In this document: piece after piece, positions 41,245 through 51,453 of the stretch
How positions within the stretch are numbered: the stretch's first letter is position 1
Layout of the letters: each line of letters starts with the position of its first letter
Made by a program: the position numbers and the translations under genes
Notes under the pieces: model-generated
The model's database searches: none
What the model saw: the letters and a program-made list of their open reading frames with translations, nothing else
Told to the model about the DNA's origin: nothing
Source: Gammaproteobacteria bacterium
GTDB lineage: Bacteria > Pseudomonadota > Gammaproteobacteria > Pseudomonadales > Pseudohongiellaceae
NCBI GenBank assembly: GCA_041395725.1
Contig: JAWKZW010000001.1
Span: 1,488,001-1,552,000 of the forward strand
Length of the DNA: 64,000 nt
Reading direction: 5' to 3'

Positions 41245-42435
41245 ATGTCTGCATCTTCAGACAAGGCCCAGTTCAACTGGGAAGACCCGTTTCTGCTCGA
41301 CGATCAGCTCAGTGAAGAAGAGAGCATGGTGCGTGATACCGCCCGCCAGTACGCCCAGGAAAAGCTGCTTCCTCGTGTCCGCGACGCGTATCGAAAAGAA
41401 GAGACCGATCCCGAAATTTTTCGTGAAATGGGCGCCCTGGGGCTGTTGGGGCCATTTATCGACGGTTACGACTGCGCTGGCATGAACTATGTCTGTTACG
41501 GCCTGGCAGCGCGCGAGATTGAGGCGGTGGACTCCGGCTACCGCTCTATGTTCAGTGTCCAGTCAAGCCTGGTAATGCTCCCTATTCATGAGTTTGGTAC
41601 CGAGGCGCAGAAGCAGAAGTACCTTCCCAAGCTGGCGAGTGGTGAATACATAGGCTGTTTCGGTTTGACCGAACCCGATCACGGCTCCGATCCGGGCAGC
41701 ATGATAACCCGCGCCAGAACCGTCGACGGCGGCTATCTGCTGTCCGGCGCCAAGAACTGGATCAGCAATTCACCCATCGCCGATGTATTCGTGGTGTGGG
41801 CCAAGGACGACGACGGCGTCATCCGTGGTTTTGTGCTGGAAAAGGGCATGCAGGGGCTCAGCGCACCAAAGATCGAAGGCAAGCTGGCATTGCGTGCGTC
41901 GATTACCGGCGAAATCGTAATGGACGAGGTGTTCGTGCCAGCGGAAAACAAGTTTCCTGAAGTGGGCGGGTTGAAAGGTCCTTTCACCTGTCTGAACTCG
42001 GCCCGCCTGGGTATCGCCTGGGGCGCCATCGGCGCTGGCGAAACGTGCTGGAAAGCAGCCCTGCAATACACCCTGGACCGCAAGCAGTTCGAGCGGCCAC
42101 TGGCAGCCAACCAGTTGATACAGAAAAAACTGGCGGTCATGCAGACTGATCTGTCACTGGCTTTACAGGGCTGTCTGCGAGCCACGCGCATGAAAGACGA
42201 GGGCAGGCTGACCCCGCCTCTGATCTCTCTGCTCAAGCGGAACTCCTGTCTGAAGGCTCTGGATGCGGCACGGGAGGCACGTGACATGCTGGGCGGCAAC
42301 GGAATTTCCGACGAATACCCGGTCATGCGTCATGCTCAGAACCTGGAAGTGGTCAATACCTACGAGGGTACCCAGGATATTCACGCGCTGATCCTGGGTC
42401 GCGAGCAGACGGGAATTCAGGCGTTCAGTCGCTAG
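41245..42435 (+). CDS. gcdH: Glutaryl-CoA dehydrogenase
   Basis: 396 residues, acyl-CoA dehydrogenase family. It oxidises and decarboxylates glutaryl-CoA to crotonyl-CoA in lysine and tryptophan breakdown, passing electrons to ETF. Marks: LSEEESMVRDTARQYAQEKL, CFGLTEPDHGSDPGSM (FAD/substrate site), GAKNWISNSPIADVFVVWAK, and the C-terminal VVNTYEGTQDIHALILGRE with catalytic Glu374, the pattern specific to GCDH. Preceded by TTAGGAGATCAAC. No LysR regulator or CoA-transferase gene is next to it. Confidence 0.93.
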   Translation: MSASSDKAQFNWEDPFLLDDQLSEEESMVRDTARQYAQEKLLPRVRDAYRKEETDPEIFREMGALGLLGPFIDGYDCAGMNYVCYGLAAREIEAVDSGYRSMFSVQSSLVMLPIHEFGTEAQKQKYLPKLASGEYIGCFGLTEPDHGSDPGSMITRARTVDGGYLLSGAKNWISNSPIADVFVVWAKDDDGVIRGFVLEKGMQGLSAPKIEGKLALRASITGEIVMDEVFVPAENKFPEVGGLKGPFTCLNSARLGIAWGAIGAGETCWKAALQYTLDRKQFERPLAANQLIQKKLAVMQTDLSLALQGCLRATRMKDEGRLTPPLISLLKRNSCLKALDAAREARDMLGGNGISDEYPVMRHAQNLEVVNTYEGTQDIHALILGREQTGIQAFSR

Positions 42436-42933
42436 CCGTGTCCCTATCGGATTCCGGGGGACTGCGCCATTTTCTGAACACAGGAGGCTCCCGGGTACTC
42501 CGGGTGTCTTCTGTCGCGCCTTGTACTTGGGGTTGAAAAAAGAGAAGGCTGCTTCAGGCTTTTTCAACATTGCTGTAATTCTTATAGTCGACTCAAAACC
42601 TGCCAGTCGATTCTGACATTCAGTCTCTAAAAGTTATCTCTGATTTCTGTGATGCGAATTCTGTTCACTGATCCAACGTACACCTGAACAGTGACAGGCT
42701 AACCAATCCTGAGCCGGTTGAGCCCCAGTCTTGCAGGATTGATAGTGCCAGTGCAGAACTTAGACAGAAGGACGACCAGCAGACCTATAACAATCGCGAT
42801 ACGCGTAAGCCTAGTGAGCTCCTTTGTGAGCCTCACAGGCGACGATCAGATCAGAGGATTCTCCTGATTCTGTGCTTATTCTTATCTTGGTTTTTCTTAG
42901 GTTGTCCCTCAGCGGGCCGAGTAGCATCAAAAT
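42436..42933. other. Intergenic region with terminator-like hairpin
   Basis: About 500 bases between convergent gcdH and ubiA. The inverted repeat GTTGAAAAA / TTTTTCAAC (42532-42540, 42560-42568) with inner AAGGCTG/CAGGCTT-like pairing may end transcription from either side. No gene was seen in the rest. Confidence 0.5.
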
Positions 42934-43848
42934 TCAAAGATAGTGGAGAACTGTGCCAGTAAAGATCACACCACCCACCAGGTTGTTATTCAGAAAAGCC
43001 TTGAAGCACTCAGCGGGTTCGCGTTCACGAATCAGAAACTGTTGGTACAACAACAACAGGGTAGCCACTCCCAGCCCGGTATAGAAGAAACCACCCAGTT
43101 GAAAGCGTTGTGCGGCCAGCACAAGCGACATCAGGAACATCATCTGCAATATAAAAATCATCATACGATCCGCGGAACCAAACAGAATGGCTGTGGATTT
43201 GAGGCCCAGCTTAAGGTCATCTTCCCTGTCCACCATGGCGTACTCCGTGTCATAGGCCACAGTCCAAAGACAATTAGCCACAAACAGCAGGAATGCTGCA
43301 GCTGGAATCGAGCCGGTCTGGGCGGTGAATGCCATCAGGATGCCCCAGGAGAAGGCGATTCCCAGGATAACCTGCGGCAGGTTGGTCACACGCTTCATGA
43401 ACGGGTAAATGGCAGCAACTGCCACTGCGCCAAAAGAAAGCAGGATGGTTTGCCGGTTGGTCAGTAGTACCAGTAAGAACCCGCATGCTGCCAGAAAAAG
43501 GAAGCATTTGAGTGCGTCCTGGCGCTTAAGCAGGCCGGTAGCAAGTGGGCGGCCTTGAGTCCGCGCTACCTCGCCATCGAAGTTGGCATCGGCATAATCG
43601 TTGATGGCACAGCCGGCCGAACGCATCAGAAAGGTTCCCAGGGTAAAAATAATCAACAGGCCGATATCGGGCAGCCCTTCCGCTGCAATCCAGAGCGCGG
43701 TGACAGTGGGCCAGAGCAACAGTAGCACGCCAATGGGCCTGTCAAAGCGGATGAGTTGTAAATAGCCTGGCAGTTTGGCAGAAAACTCCGGGAATCGGCC
43801 CTGCAATTTGTCCTGTAACGTGGTTACAAATTTGGATTCAGAAGACAT
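42934..43848 (-). CDS. ubiA: 4-hydroxybenzoate octaprenyltransferase
   Basis: 304 residues, integral membrane prenyltransferase of ubiquinone synthesis: attaches the polyprenyl tail to 4-hydroxybenzoate. Nine or so membrane helices. Aspartate-rich motifs NDYADANFDGEVARTQGRP and DTEYAMVDREDD bind the Mg-diphosphate. RFDRPIGVLLLLWPTVTALWIA is the typical first-helix motif. ubiC is not next to it. Confidence 0.96.
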   Translation of the reverse strand: MSSESKFVTTLQDKLQGRFPEFSAKLPGYLQLIRFDRPIGVLLLLWPTVTALWIAAEGLPDIGLLIIFTLGTFLMRSAGCAINDYADANFDGEVARTQGRPLATGLLKRQDALKCFLFLAACGFLLVLLTNRQTILLSFGAVAVAAIYPFMKRVTNLPQVILGIAFSWGILMAFTAQTGSIPAAAFLLFVANCLWTVAYDTEYAMVDREDDLKLGLKSTAILFGSADRMMIFILQMMFLMSLVLAAQRFQLGGFFYTGLGVATLLLLYQQFLIREREPAECFKAFLNNNLVGGVIFTGTVLHYL

Positions 43849-44243
43849 AACCTTGTAAAACTGTTATCGATTGATGTGGAAGCGGAGTTATTTCAGGCTT
43901 CACGCTGACGTTTTAGCCAGGCTGAAGTTTAAGCCACGCAGAAGTTTAAGTCATGAAGGAGCTTTCGCAATGCAGGAAAAACTAACCATGACAATGCCCA
44001 TTGTAAATGACTGATACCTCCTCTGCCCGGCAAATAAACGCTGTTTTGCCTGGCATGACCATAAAGTTCCCTCTCGCATGACAGGCTCTTCCAGCTGCGG
44101 CCAGCCTGCGAATCCCCCGGCTTCTCTGGGCTGTCATTTCGGGCCGATGGCTGCTGGCGACAAAGCTCCTTCTCAATGGACTTGCCTGATCGCCAGAGTA
44201 TTGCCGGGTTTAATTCCAGCTTCCCTGTTCCTGAGGATTAATT
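43849..44243. other. Intergenic region between ubiA and recG
   Basis: Both flanking genes are on the minus strand. 395 bases with several small GC-rich inverted repeats but no credible open frame. A direct AAGTTTAAG motif occurs twice at 43926-43950. It should contain the ubiA promoter; none is obvious. Confidence 0.5.
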
Positions 44244-46403
44244 TTACACCCTGCCGTAGTCTTCGCGCCGGCCCAGCCAGCGGTGCACCAGTGGGTCGAT
44301 CAGCGCCGGGTAGCTGTTGAGAATGATCTCGGCAGATGCGCGCACATCCTCCAGCAGATAGGCATCCCGGGAGATATCCGCCACGCGAAAACTCATCAGC
44401 CCGGTCTGCTGGGTTCCCAGCACCTGGCCCGGGCCCCGGATCTCCAGGTCTTTTTCCGCGATGTAGAACCCATCGGTACTTTCCCGCATTACCGCCAGGC
44501 GATGTTTGCCGGTTTCAGACAACGGTCCCTGGTAAAGCAGGATGCAATAGCTGCGTTTACTGCCGCGGCCTACCCGGCCACGCAGCTGATGCAGTTGGGC
44601 CAGTCCGAGGCGCTCGGAGTTTTCTATCACCATCAGGCTGGCATTGGGCACATCGACACCCACTTCGATGACTGTCGTGGCTACCAGCAACTGCAGCTGA
44701 CCGGCTTTGAACTGCTCCATCACGGCGGCCTTTTCCCGGGGTTTCATCCGGCCATGAACTAGCCCGATATTCAGCTCCGTAAGCTGTTCCCGCATCATTG
44801 CCGCTGTGGCTTCGGCGGCCTGGCACTGCAGTGACTCGGATTCTTCAATCAGCGTACACACCCAGTACACCTGATTGCCTTCTTCGCAGGCGCTGTGAAT
44901 CCGCGCAATGACCTCTTCCCGGCGCTCGTCGCCGATCACCAGTGTCTGTACCGGGGTCCGTCCGGGTGGCAGTTCATCGATCACCGAACAGTCCAGGTCT
45001 GCATAGGCACTCATGGCCAGGGTGCGGGGAATGGGTGTGGCGGTCATCACCAGCTGATGAGGCTCACGGGCCTTGCTGGCTGACTTCTCTTTCAGAGCCA
45101 TACGCTGATGGACCCCGAAGCGGTGTTGCTCATCAATGATGATCAGCCCCAGATTGGCGTAGCTGACCGACTCCTGAAACAGCGCGTGAGTACCGACCAC
45201 GACTCTGGTTGTACCGGAGATTATGCCCTCCAGTTGCTGCCGGCGCTGAGTCGTAGTCAGTTTACCGCTCAGCCAGCCGACCGCTATGCCCAGCGGTTCA
45301 AGCCACTGGCTGAAGTTCATGAAGTGCTGTTCGGCCAGAATTTCGGTAGGCGCCATGATGGCCACCTGGAAATGATTTTCCACCGCCCGCAGGGCTGCCA
45401 GCGCAGCGACCACGGTCTTGCCGGAGCCGACATCCCCCTGCACCAGCCTCAGCATCGGCGAGACGCCGGCCAGGTCTGCCGCCACTTCATCAAAAGCGCG
45501 CCGTTGGGCGCCGGTAAGCTGGAAAGGCAGGTTCTTGATGAACTGTTCCACCAGGCTATGTTGGGCCGGCATGGACGGTGCCGGGCGGGTACTGGATGCC
45601 AGTCGCAGACGGCGCATGCACAATCGGTGGCTTAACAATTCCTCGAACGCCAGACGCTGTTGCGCAGGATGTTGGCCGCTTTCCAACAGTTCCAGTGTCA
45701 CATTTTGCGGCGGATGATGAAGGAAACGCAGGGCTTCGGCCAGGCTCATGGACAATGGATTGCCGCCGTTCGGACCCGGGGGTCGTGATCGACTTCGTAC
45801 TTCCTCGGGGAGGTATTCGGTAATCTGATGCAGAGCGTCCATGCGTGCCAGTGCCTGATCGATAATGCTGCGCAGCCTCGCCTGCTGCAATCCCTCGGTG
45901 GAGGGGTAGATCGGCGTCAGGGTGTTTTCCAGCCCGCCGCTATCGCCGTTGTCGAGGATCCGGTATTCGGGATGGTAGATCTCATACCCGGCGCTGCCTC
46001 GTCTGACTTCCCCGTAACAGCGCAACCGCACACCGGATTGCAGGGATTGTTGCTGTGCCGGCGAAAAGAAGAAAAAGCGTAGATTGATAAAGCCGGTATC
46101 GTCTTTCAGGGTGCATTGCAGGCTGCGTCGTTTACCGAACAGAACCCGGCTGGCGACCAGTTCGCCTTGCAGTTGCACGTGGTCGCCAAAGCGGGCGCTT
46201 CTTATGTCGTCGATACGGGTGCGGTCCTGGTAACGGAAGGGCAGGTGAAACAGCAGGTCCTGCAAGTTGCTGATGCCCAGGTTCTGCAGCTTCTTTTCGA
46301 TACTGGGCCCCACGCCGCGCAGCGTAGTCAATGGCATCTGTTCCAGGCCCTTGCCTGAAGCGGTAGGAGTTGACTTATTGCTTCCGGCAGTGGGTGTGGG
46401 CAT
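44244..46403 (-). CDS. recG: ATP-dependent DNA helicase RecG
   Basis: 719 residues (693 in E. coli). Reverses stalled forks and moves branched DNA. N-terminal wedge domain with OB fold (LRGVGPSIEKKLQNLGISNLQDLLFHLPFRYQDRT), helicase core with GDVGSGKTVVAALAALRAV (Walker A), IIDEQHRFGVHQR (DEQH box), VMTATPIPRTLA, and the C-terminal RGRVGRGSKRSYCILLY and translocation-hairpin region. The first 20 residues are Ser/Thr-rich and probably dispensable; start at 46403 is uncertain. Confidence 0.97.
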   Translation of the reverse strand: MPTPTAGSNKSTPTASGKGLEQMPLTTLRGVGPSIEKKLQNLGISNLQDLLFHLPFRYQDRTRIDDIRSARFGDHVQLQGELVASRVLFGKRRSLQCTLKDDTGFINLRFFFFSPAQQQSLQSGVRLRCYGEVRRGSAGYEIYHPEYRILDNGDSGGLENTLTPIYPSTEGLQQARLRSIIDQALARMDALHQITEYLPEEVRSRSRPPGPNGGNPLSMSLAEALRFLHHPPQNVTLELLESGQHPAQQRLAFEELLSHRLCMRRLRLASSTRPAPSMPAQHSLVEQFIKNLPFQLTGAQRRAFDEVAADLAGVSPMLRLVQGDVGSGKTVVAALAALRAVENHFQVAIMAPTEILAEQHFMNFSQWLEPLGIAVGWLSGKLTTTQRRQQLEGIISGTTRVVVGTHALFQESVSYANLGLIIIDEQHRFGVHQRMALKEKSASKAREPHQLVMTATPIPRTLAMSAYADLDCSVIDELPPGRTPVQTLVIGDERREEVIARIHSACEEGNQVYWVCTLIEESESLQCQAAEATAAMMREQLTELNIGLVHGRMKPREKAAVMEQFKAGQLQLLVATTVIEVGVDVPNASLMVIENSERLGLAQLHQLRGRVGRGSKRSYCILLYQGPLSETGKHRLAVMRESTDGFYIAEKDLEIRGPGQVLGTQQTGLMSFRVADISRDAYLLEDVRASAEIILNSYPALIDPLVHRWLGRREDYGRV

Positions 46404-46557
46404 GGGGACTGAACGAACACCTGGCTGAAGGCTGTGCTGAATGAGTATAGGAGGTTTTTGTGACAGCGGCCACAGGGCCCGTCGTTTGGCTCCATGGCAG
46501 TGTCAGAGGATGCCAGGCCTGGTAAGCGTTGAAAAACAGGACGGATGACAGCCTGCT

Positions 46558-46947
46558 TCAGGCGCCGAGCATCACAACGGCATCAACTTCCACCTGTGAT
46601 CCTTTTGGTAAGGCGCTGACCTCGATCGTGGCCCGGGCCGGATACGGTTCGCTGAAATAGCTGGCCATGATGTCGTTGACCCGGGGGAACTCTGTCAGGT
46701 CGGTAAGGTAGATAGTCAGTTTCACAACATCGGCCAGGGTTGCTCCACTTGCCTCGATCACGGCCGACAGATTTTTGAATACCTGGTTGGTTTGCGCCTC
46801 GATACCCCCTTCCACCAGTTCCATGGTGGAGGGCAGAAGCGGTATCTGTCCCGACAGAAAAACCAGGTTGCCGGCCTTGATAGCCTGGGAATAGGGGCCT
46901 ATGGCATGAGGGGCTTTAGAGGTGTTAACCGGCTGGATCTTTGTCAT
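46558..46947 (-). CDS. ridA: RidA-family 2-iminobutanoate/2-iminopropanoate deaminase
   Basis: 129 residues of the YjgF/YER057c/UK114 family, a trimer that hydrolyses reactive enamines/imines made by PLP enzymes. Landmarks: APHAIGPYSQAIKAGNLVFLSGQIPL, the active-site Arg in PYPARATIEVSALPKGSQVEVDAVVML. ATG 46947 overlaps the 3' end of spoT by 23 bases, so translation follows spoT. The frame is open to 46974 but the N terminus used fits the family. Confidence 0.95.
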   Translation of the reverse strand: MTKIQPVNTSKAPHAIGPYSQAIKAGNLVFLSGQIPLLPSTMELVEGGIEAQTNQVFKNLSAVIEASGATLADVVKLTIYLTDLTEFPRVNDIMASYFSEPYPARATIEVSALPKGSQVEVDAVVMLGA

Positions 46948-49135
46948 GATTACTCTCGAATTGATGACTGCCAATAGTGTTTCTGATTTCTTTCCGGGTC
47001 GCCCGGCTCTTGACCCGGCTTACAGAATTGACGGCGCCGATCAGACGAATACGCTTCATGACCTGGGCCAGGTGGATGCGGTTGCGGACGCTGATCAACA
47101 GGTTCACGATACTGAGGCGGGCATCCCGCTCCAGAGTACTGATCTTTTCGATGTTGGCTTCGGCGCCGGTCACAGCGGTGGCCAGAGTGGCGATGATGCC
47201 GCGCTGATTTTCCAGCTCTACCCGTAACTCCACGGAAAATTCCCCTTCGACATCGGGGTCCCAGGTTACTGTCACGCATTTTTCCGGGTTGTCGCGGATA
47301 TCGGTAATGTTGTTACAGTCATCGGTATGGATGACCATGCCGCGACCGGAACTGACATGGCCGACAATCGGGTCCCCGGGGATTGGGCGGCAGCACCTGG
47401 CGTAGTTCATCACCAGCCCTTCCGAACCGCGAATAGCCAGAGAATGCTGCGACTCGGACTTTTCCATTTCTTCCTGGGTGCGGGTGTCAGGCACCATGCG
47501 CTGGGCCACGATATAGGCCATGCGGTTGCCCAGCCCGATCTCCGCCAGCAGATTATCCAGGCTGCCCTGGCTGGTCTGCTTCAGAACCTGGTCGATGTCC
47601 TCGTGGGGGATCTTGTCCAGCTGGGTATTGAAAGTGGCGAGGGCCTTGTTGAGCAGTCTGCGGCCCAGTGACACCGATTCGGAATGACGCTGGTTTTTCA
47701 GGTAGTGCCGAATGTTGCTGCGAGCCTTGCCGGTGGTGACAAAACTCAGCCAGGCCGGATTGGGCTGGCCGCCGGCGGCGGTAATAATCTCCACCGTCTG
47801 CCCGCTTTGCAGGGGTTCGCTCAAGGGTGCCAGACGCCGGTTGATACGGCAGGCCACGCAGGAATTGCCGACATCGGTGTGAATTGCATAGGCGAAGTCC
47901 ACAGCGGTGGAGCCGGTGGGCAGTTCGCGGATGGAACCCTTGGGAGTGAACACATAGATTTCATCGGGGAACAGGTCGATCTTTACATGCTCGATAAATT
48001 CCAGGGAATTACCCGCACTCTTCTGCAGTTCCAGCAGGCCGTTGACCCACTCCCTGGCGCGCATGTGGGCGTTGGACGGGGTCTCGTCACCTGATTTGTA
48101 AAGCCAGTGGGCGGCGATGCCGTTATTAGCCATTGCCTCCATTTCTTCCGTGCGGATCTGGATCTCGATGGGAACCCCGTGCATGCCGAACAGGGTAGTA
48201 TGCAGGGACTGGTAGCCATTGGCTTTCGGAATGGCGATGTAATCCTTGAACCGTCCAGGCACCGGTTTGTACAGATTGTGCACGGCGCCCAGTACCCGGT
48301 AGCAGGTATCGACCTTGTCGACGATGATCCGGAACGCGTACACGTCCATGATTTCGGAGAACGACTTCCGCTGGCTGCGCATCTTCTGGTAGATACTGAA
48401 CAGATGCTTTTCCCGGCCGATAGTGCGGCCGGGCAGCCCTTCCCGTTCCAGGCAGGCCTCCAGCGAAGTCTGAATCTGGGACAGGATTTCCTTGCGGTTG
48501 CCGCGGATTTTTTTCACCGCGGTCGCAATACGGCTCGCCCGCATCGGGTACAGGGCATGAAAGCCCAGTTCCTCGAATTCCACCCGCACGTTGTTCATGC
48601 CCAGCCGGTTGGCGATAGGGGCATAGATATCCAGGGTTTCCCGGGCGATGCGGCGGCGCTTCTCCGGCGTCAGCACACCCAGGGTCCGCATGTTGTGCAA
48701 CCGATCGGCGATTTTTACCAGAATGACCCGCAGGTCTTTGGCCATAGCCATGGCCATCTTCTGGAAGTTTTCCGCCTGGGCTTCGGCACGGGAGCTGAAA
48801 TTGATTTTATTCAGCTTGCTGACACCGTCTACCAGGTCGGCGACGGTGCCCCCGAACTGGTTCTTGATCGCTGTTTTGGAAATGCCGGTGTCTTCGATGA
48901 CATCATGCAGCATCGCCGCCATCAGGCTTTGATGGTCCATGTGCATGTCACACAGGATGTTGGCGACAGCCAGAGGATGGGTAACATAAGGGTCGCCACT
49001 GCGACGGAACTGGCCGTCGTGGGCCTGTTCCGCGTAGTAATAGGCGCGTCGTACGGAGTTGACCTGGTTGGGCACCAGGTAGGAAGCCAGGTTACTGGAC
49101 AGTGAGTCGATAGTGTCTGTAGCACGCACGTCCAC
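46925..49135 (-). CDS. spoT: Bifunctional (p)ppGpp synthetase/hydrolase SpoT
   Basis: 736 residues (702 in E. coli). Controls the stringent-response alarmone. N-terminal HD hydrolase: THPLAVANILCDM, MLHDVIEDTG with His77-Asp78 and Glu81-Asp82. Synthetase domain: FKDYIAIPKANGYQSLHTTLFG. TGS domain: FPDEIYVFTPKGSIRELPTGSTAVDFAYAIH. C-terminal zinc-finger/ACT regions with CCRPIPGDPIVGHVS. It lies between rpoZ (17 bases upstream) and ridA (overlap), the usual gammaproteobacterial order. Confidence 0.97.
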   Translation of the reverse strand: MDVRATDTIDSLSSNLASYLVPNQVNSVRRAYYYAEQAHDGQFRRSGDPYVTHPLAVANILCDMHMDHQSLMAAMLHDVIEDTGISKTAIKNQFGGTVADLVDGVSKLNKINFSSRAEAQAENFQKMAMAMAKDLRVILVKIADRLHNMRTLGVLTPEKRRRIARETLDIYAPIANRLGMNNVRVEFEELGFHALYPMRASRIATAVKKIRGNRKEILSQIQTSLEACLEREGLPGRTIGREKHLFSIYQKMRSQRKSFSEIMDVYAFRIIVDKVDTCYRVLGAVHNLYKPVPGRFKDYIAIPKANGYQSLHTTLFGMHGVPIEIQIRTEEMEAMANNGIAAHWLYKSGDETPSNAHMRAREWVNGLLELQKSAGNSLEFIEHVKIDLFPDEIYVFTPKGSIRELPTGSTAVDFAYAIHTDVGNSCVACRINRRLAPLSEPLQSGQTVEIITAAGGQPNPAWLSFVTTGKARSNIRHYLKNQRHSESVSLGRRLLNKALATFNTQLDKIPHEDIDQVLKQTSQGSLDNLLAEIGLGNRMAYIVAQRMVPDTRTQEEMEKSESQHSLAIRGSEGLVMNYARCCRPIPGDPIVGHVSSGRGMVIHTDDCNNITDIRDNPEKCVTVTWDPDVEGEFSVELRVELENQRGIIATLATAVTGAEANIEKISTLERDARLSIVNLLISVRNRIHLAQVMKRIRLIGAVNSVSRVKSRATRKEIRNTIGSHQFESNHDKDPAG

Positions 49136-49152
49136 CGCCCGACTCCTCAGAC

Positions 49153-49506
49153 CTACTGTTCTTCGTCTTCCGAAGTCTGATCCGGTTCGACCTCGCCTTC
49201 CGCCGCGTCCAGACCCTCTTCAGGAACCGCCGGCATCTCGGCTGCCACTGCCACTTCGGCGGCATGCTGGGCTTCCAGAGTCGCCTCGTCCATTTCGATG
49301 GTCTGCTTTTCCTTCAGGATGCTGACATCGATAAGGTCATCCGCTATTTCCCGCAGGGCAATTACCGTTGGCTTGTCCTTTTCTACGGGTACCAGGGGAT
49401 CTTTGCCACCTGTTTGCAGCTGACGTGCCCGCTTGCTGGCAATCATGACCAGCTGGAAACGGTTATCTACCTTGTCGAGGCAGTCTTCAACGGTAATTCG
49501 AGCCAT
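49153..49506 (-). CDS. rpoZ: RNA polymerase omega subunit
   Basis: 117 residues; MARITVEDCLDKVDNRFQLVMIASKRARQLQTGG is the conserved core, binding the beta' C terminus and helping assembly. The family core is about 80-90 residues; here a long acidic tail (AEGEVEPDQTSEDEEQ) is added. It is in the gmk-rpoZ-spoT order, where omega also transmits ppGpp effects. Confidence 0.96.
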   Translation of the reverse strand: MARITVEDCLDKVDNRFQLVMIASKRARQLQTGGKDPLVPVEKDKPTVIALREIADDLIDVSILKEKQTIEMDEATLEAQHAAEVAVAAEMPAVPEEGLDAAEGEVEPDQTSEDEEQ

Positions 49507-49712
49507 ATCAATACCTGTCTTTGGTTGTCTGTCGTGTGCCCCGGGCCATTAAAGCAGTTGCACCCTGCTTTTCAATCGCTCGGGCAACAACGTCGTGCTG
49601 GTTCAAGGGCACTCTACTGAAAAGGACCGGGATTTTACTCAATTCTGCTCCTGGCCGCTATAAAAACCCTCGAATGTGCCAGCAGCAGCTGTTTAATCGA
49701 CCAGCCAGCGGG

Positions 49713-50342
49713 CTAGTCTGGAGAATGGGACAGTTTCTGCAACAGCTCCGCCTGGTTATCCTGCTGATAGGCCAGGGTCAGTCGCTGGGAGCGTACGATG
49801 GCGCCCAGGTCGTCCAGTGCCGTGTCAAAATCCTTATTGACCACTACGTAATTGGCCTCAGCCACGTGTGAAATTTCATCCACTGCCTGGCGCATGCGCC
49901 GTTCGATGGTATCCGGGTCGTCCTGGGCGCGGCGGGTCAACCGTTCCCGCAAGGCTTCGACTGATGGCGGCAGGATGAAGATGGTGCAGGTGTCCGGCAT
50001 GGCGTTACGCACCTGACTGGCTCCCTGCCAGTCGATCTCAAGGATTACATTCAGGCCGGCATCCAGGCGGTCCTGCACCCAGCGCTGGGAGGTGCCGTAA
50101 TGGTGGCCGTACACTTCGGCGCTTTCAATAAACTCGCCCTGCCTCAGCATGGTAATGAACGTCTCTTTATCGACAAAATGGTAATTGACCCCATCCACTT
50201 CGCCGGGGCGGATTTCCCGGGTGGTGTGTGATACCGAGACGCACAGGTTCTGACTGCCCTCGGATTCAACCAGTGCTTTCACCAGGCTGGTTTTGCCGGC
50301 ACCGGACGGCGCCATCACGATAAAAAGATTTCCTTTGGCCAT
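49713..50342 (-). CDS. gmk: Guanylate kinase
   Basis: 209 residues; phosphorylates GMP to GDP. P-loop APSGAGKTSLV at about 11-21, GMP-binding SVSHTTREIRPGEVDGVNYHFV, YGHHYGTSQ and the lid LTRRAQDDPDTIERRM are all present. The 206 bases to rpoZ hold no gene. It lies 86 bases downstream of yicC. Confidence 0.97.
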   Translation of the reverse strand: MAKGNLFIVMAPSGAGKTSLVKALVESEGSQNLCVSVSHTTREIRPGEVDGVNYHFVDKETFITMLRQGEFIESAEVYGHHYGTSQRWVQDRLDAGLNVILEIDWQGASQVRNAMPDTCTIFILPPSVEALRERLTRRAQDDPDTIERRMRQAVDEISHVAEANYVVVNKDFDTALDDLGAIVRSQRLTLAYQQDNQAELLQKLSHSPD

Positions 50343-50428
50343 AGTCAGTGTTCCTTTCTATTTTCACTGTCAGTCGCTGAAAGCCGGCCGGACGCAGAAA
50401 GTCCGGCGGTCATCGGCAGGTGACCGCG

Positions 50429-51295
50429 TTATTCGATATTCTGAATCTGTTCACGCATCTGTTCTATCAGTACTTTCAATTCCACCGCGCTGCGCGTGGT
50501 TTCCGCCACGATGGATTTCGACGACAGGGTGTTGGCCTCGCGGTTCAGTTCCTGCATGAGGAAATCCAGCCGCCGACCTTTCTGGCCACTGGCCTTGAGT
50601 ACCCGGGAAACTTCCGTCACATGGGCGGCGAGCCGGTCCAGTTCTTCATCGACATCCGATTTCTGGGCGACCAGAACCAGCTCCTGTTCCAGCCTGTTGG
50701 GGTCCAGTTCCAGTTTGAGCTCCTCGAGCCGGGCAACGATATTGTCGCGCTGGCGCTGGAGAATGCCCGGCAACAGGCCCCGAACTTCAGCAATTATTTC
50801 TTCGATCGTTCGCAGCCGCTGCTCGATCAGCCTGCCCATTTCCAGGCCTTCCCGCTGACGGGTATCCAGCAGGTCTTCGATGGCCAGGCCAAACAACTGC
50901 ATGGCCTGTTCTTCCAGTTCGGTGACGTCAGTTTCCTGTTCCTGGATAATTCCCGGCCAGCGCAAAATCTCTGCCACTGACAGGGAATCGGCATCGCTGG
51001 CAATCTGCTGGACTGTTTCGGACGCTTCACTGAGCTGCGCGATAAGTCCCAGATTGAGGTTTAACTGCTGCTGCTGTTGCTCGCTGGGTTGATACCGAAG
51101 CTGACACTCCACTTTGCCGCGGTTCAGCTTCTTGCGAATGGCTTCCCGTACCAGCGGCTCAAGGCTTCGCAAGGTGTCCGGCAGGCGGATGCTGATTTCC
51201 AGATAGCGGTGATTGACCGAGCGGATTTCCCAGGTCAGTGATCCCCAGCTCTCATCCTGCTGGCGTCGGGCAAAAGCCGTCATGCTGTAAATCAT
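50429..51295 (-). CDS. yicC: YicC-family endoribonuclease-like protein
   Basis: 288 residues (287 in E. coli). N-terminal MIYSMTAFARRQ and SLTWEIRSVNHRYLEISIRLPDTLRSLEPLVREAIRKKLNRGKVEC, C-terminal RLDFLMQELNREANTLSSKSIVAETTRSAVELKVLIEQMREQIQNIE (DUF1732) are diagnostic. In E. coli YicC is an RNase that acts on RyhB-type small RNAs. Adjacent to gmk as usual; divergent from rph. Confidence 0.96.
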   Translation of the reverse strand: MIYSMTAFARRQQDESWGSLTWEIRSVNHRYLEISIRLPDTLRSLEPLVREAIRKKLNRGKVECQLRYQPSEQQQQQLNLNLGLIAQLSEASETVQQIASDADSLSVAEILRWPGIIQEQETDVTELEEQAMQLFGLAIEDLLDTRQREGLEMGRLIEQRLRTIEEIIAEVRGLLPGILQRQRDNIVARLEELKLELDPNRLEQELVLVAQKSDVDEELDRLAAHVTEVSRVLKASGQKGRRLDFLMQELNREANTLSSKSIVAETTRSAVELKVLIEQMREQIQNIE

Positions 51296-51453
51296 AGAAA
51301 CCCTTCCCGGTAGCTAATCACAATAGTGGATTCTAGCGCAATCCGGCAGTAATGGGTCAGATGCCAGTCACACTCGAGATCGAATCCCGGGTCGCAAAGG
51401 CCTGGGATATCGGGGATAATCCCCGGCCAATCCGACCAACCCAAGAGAGATTT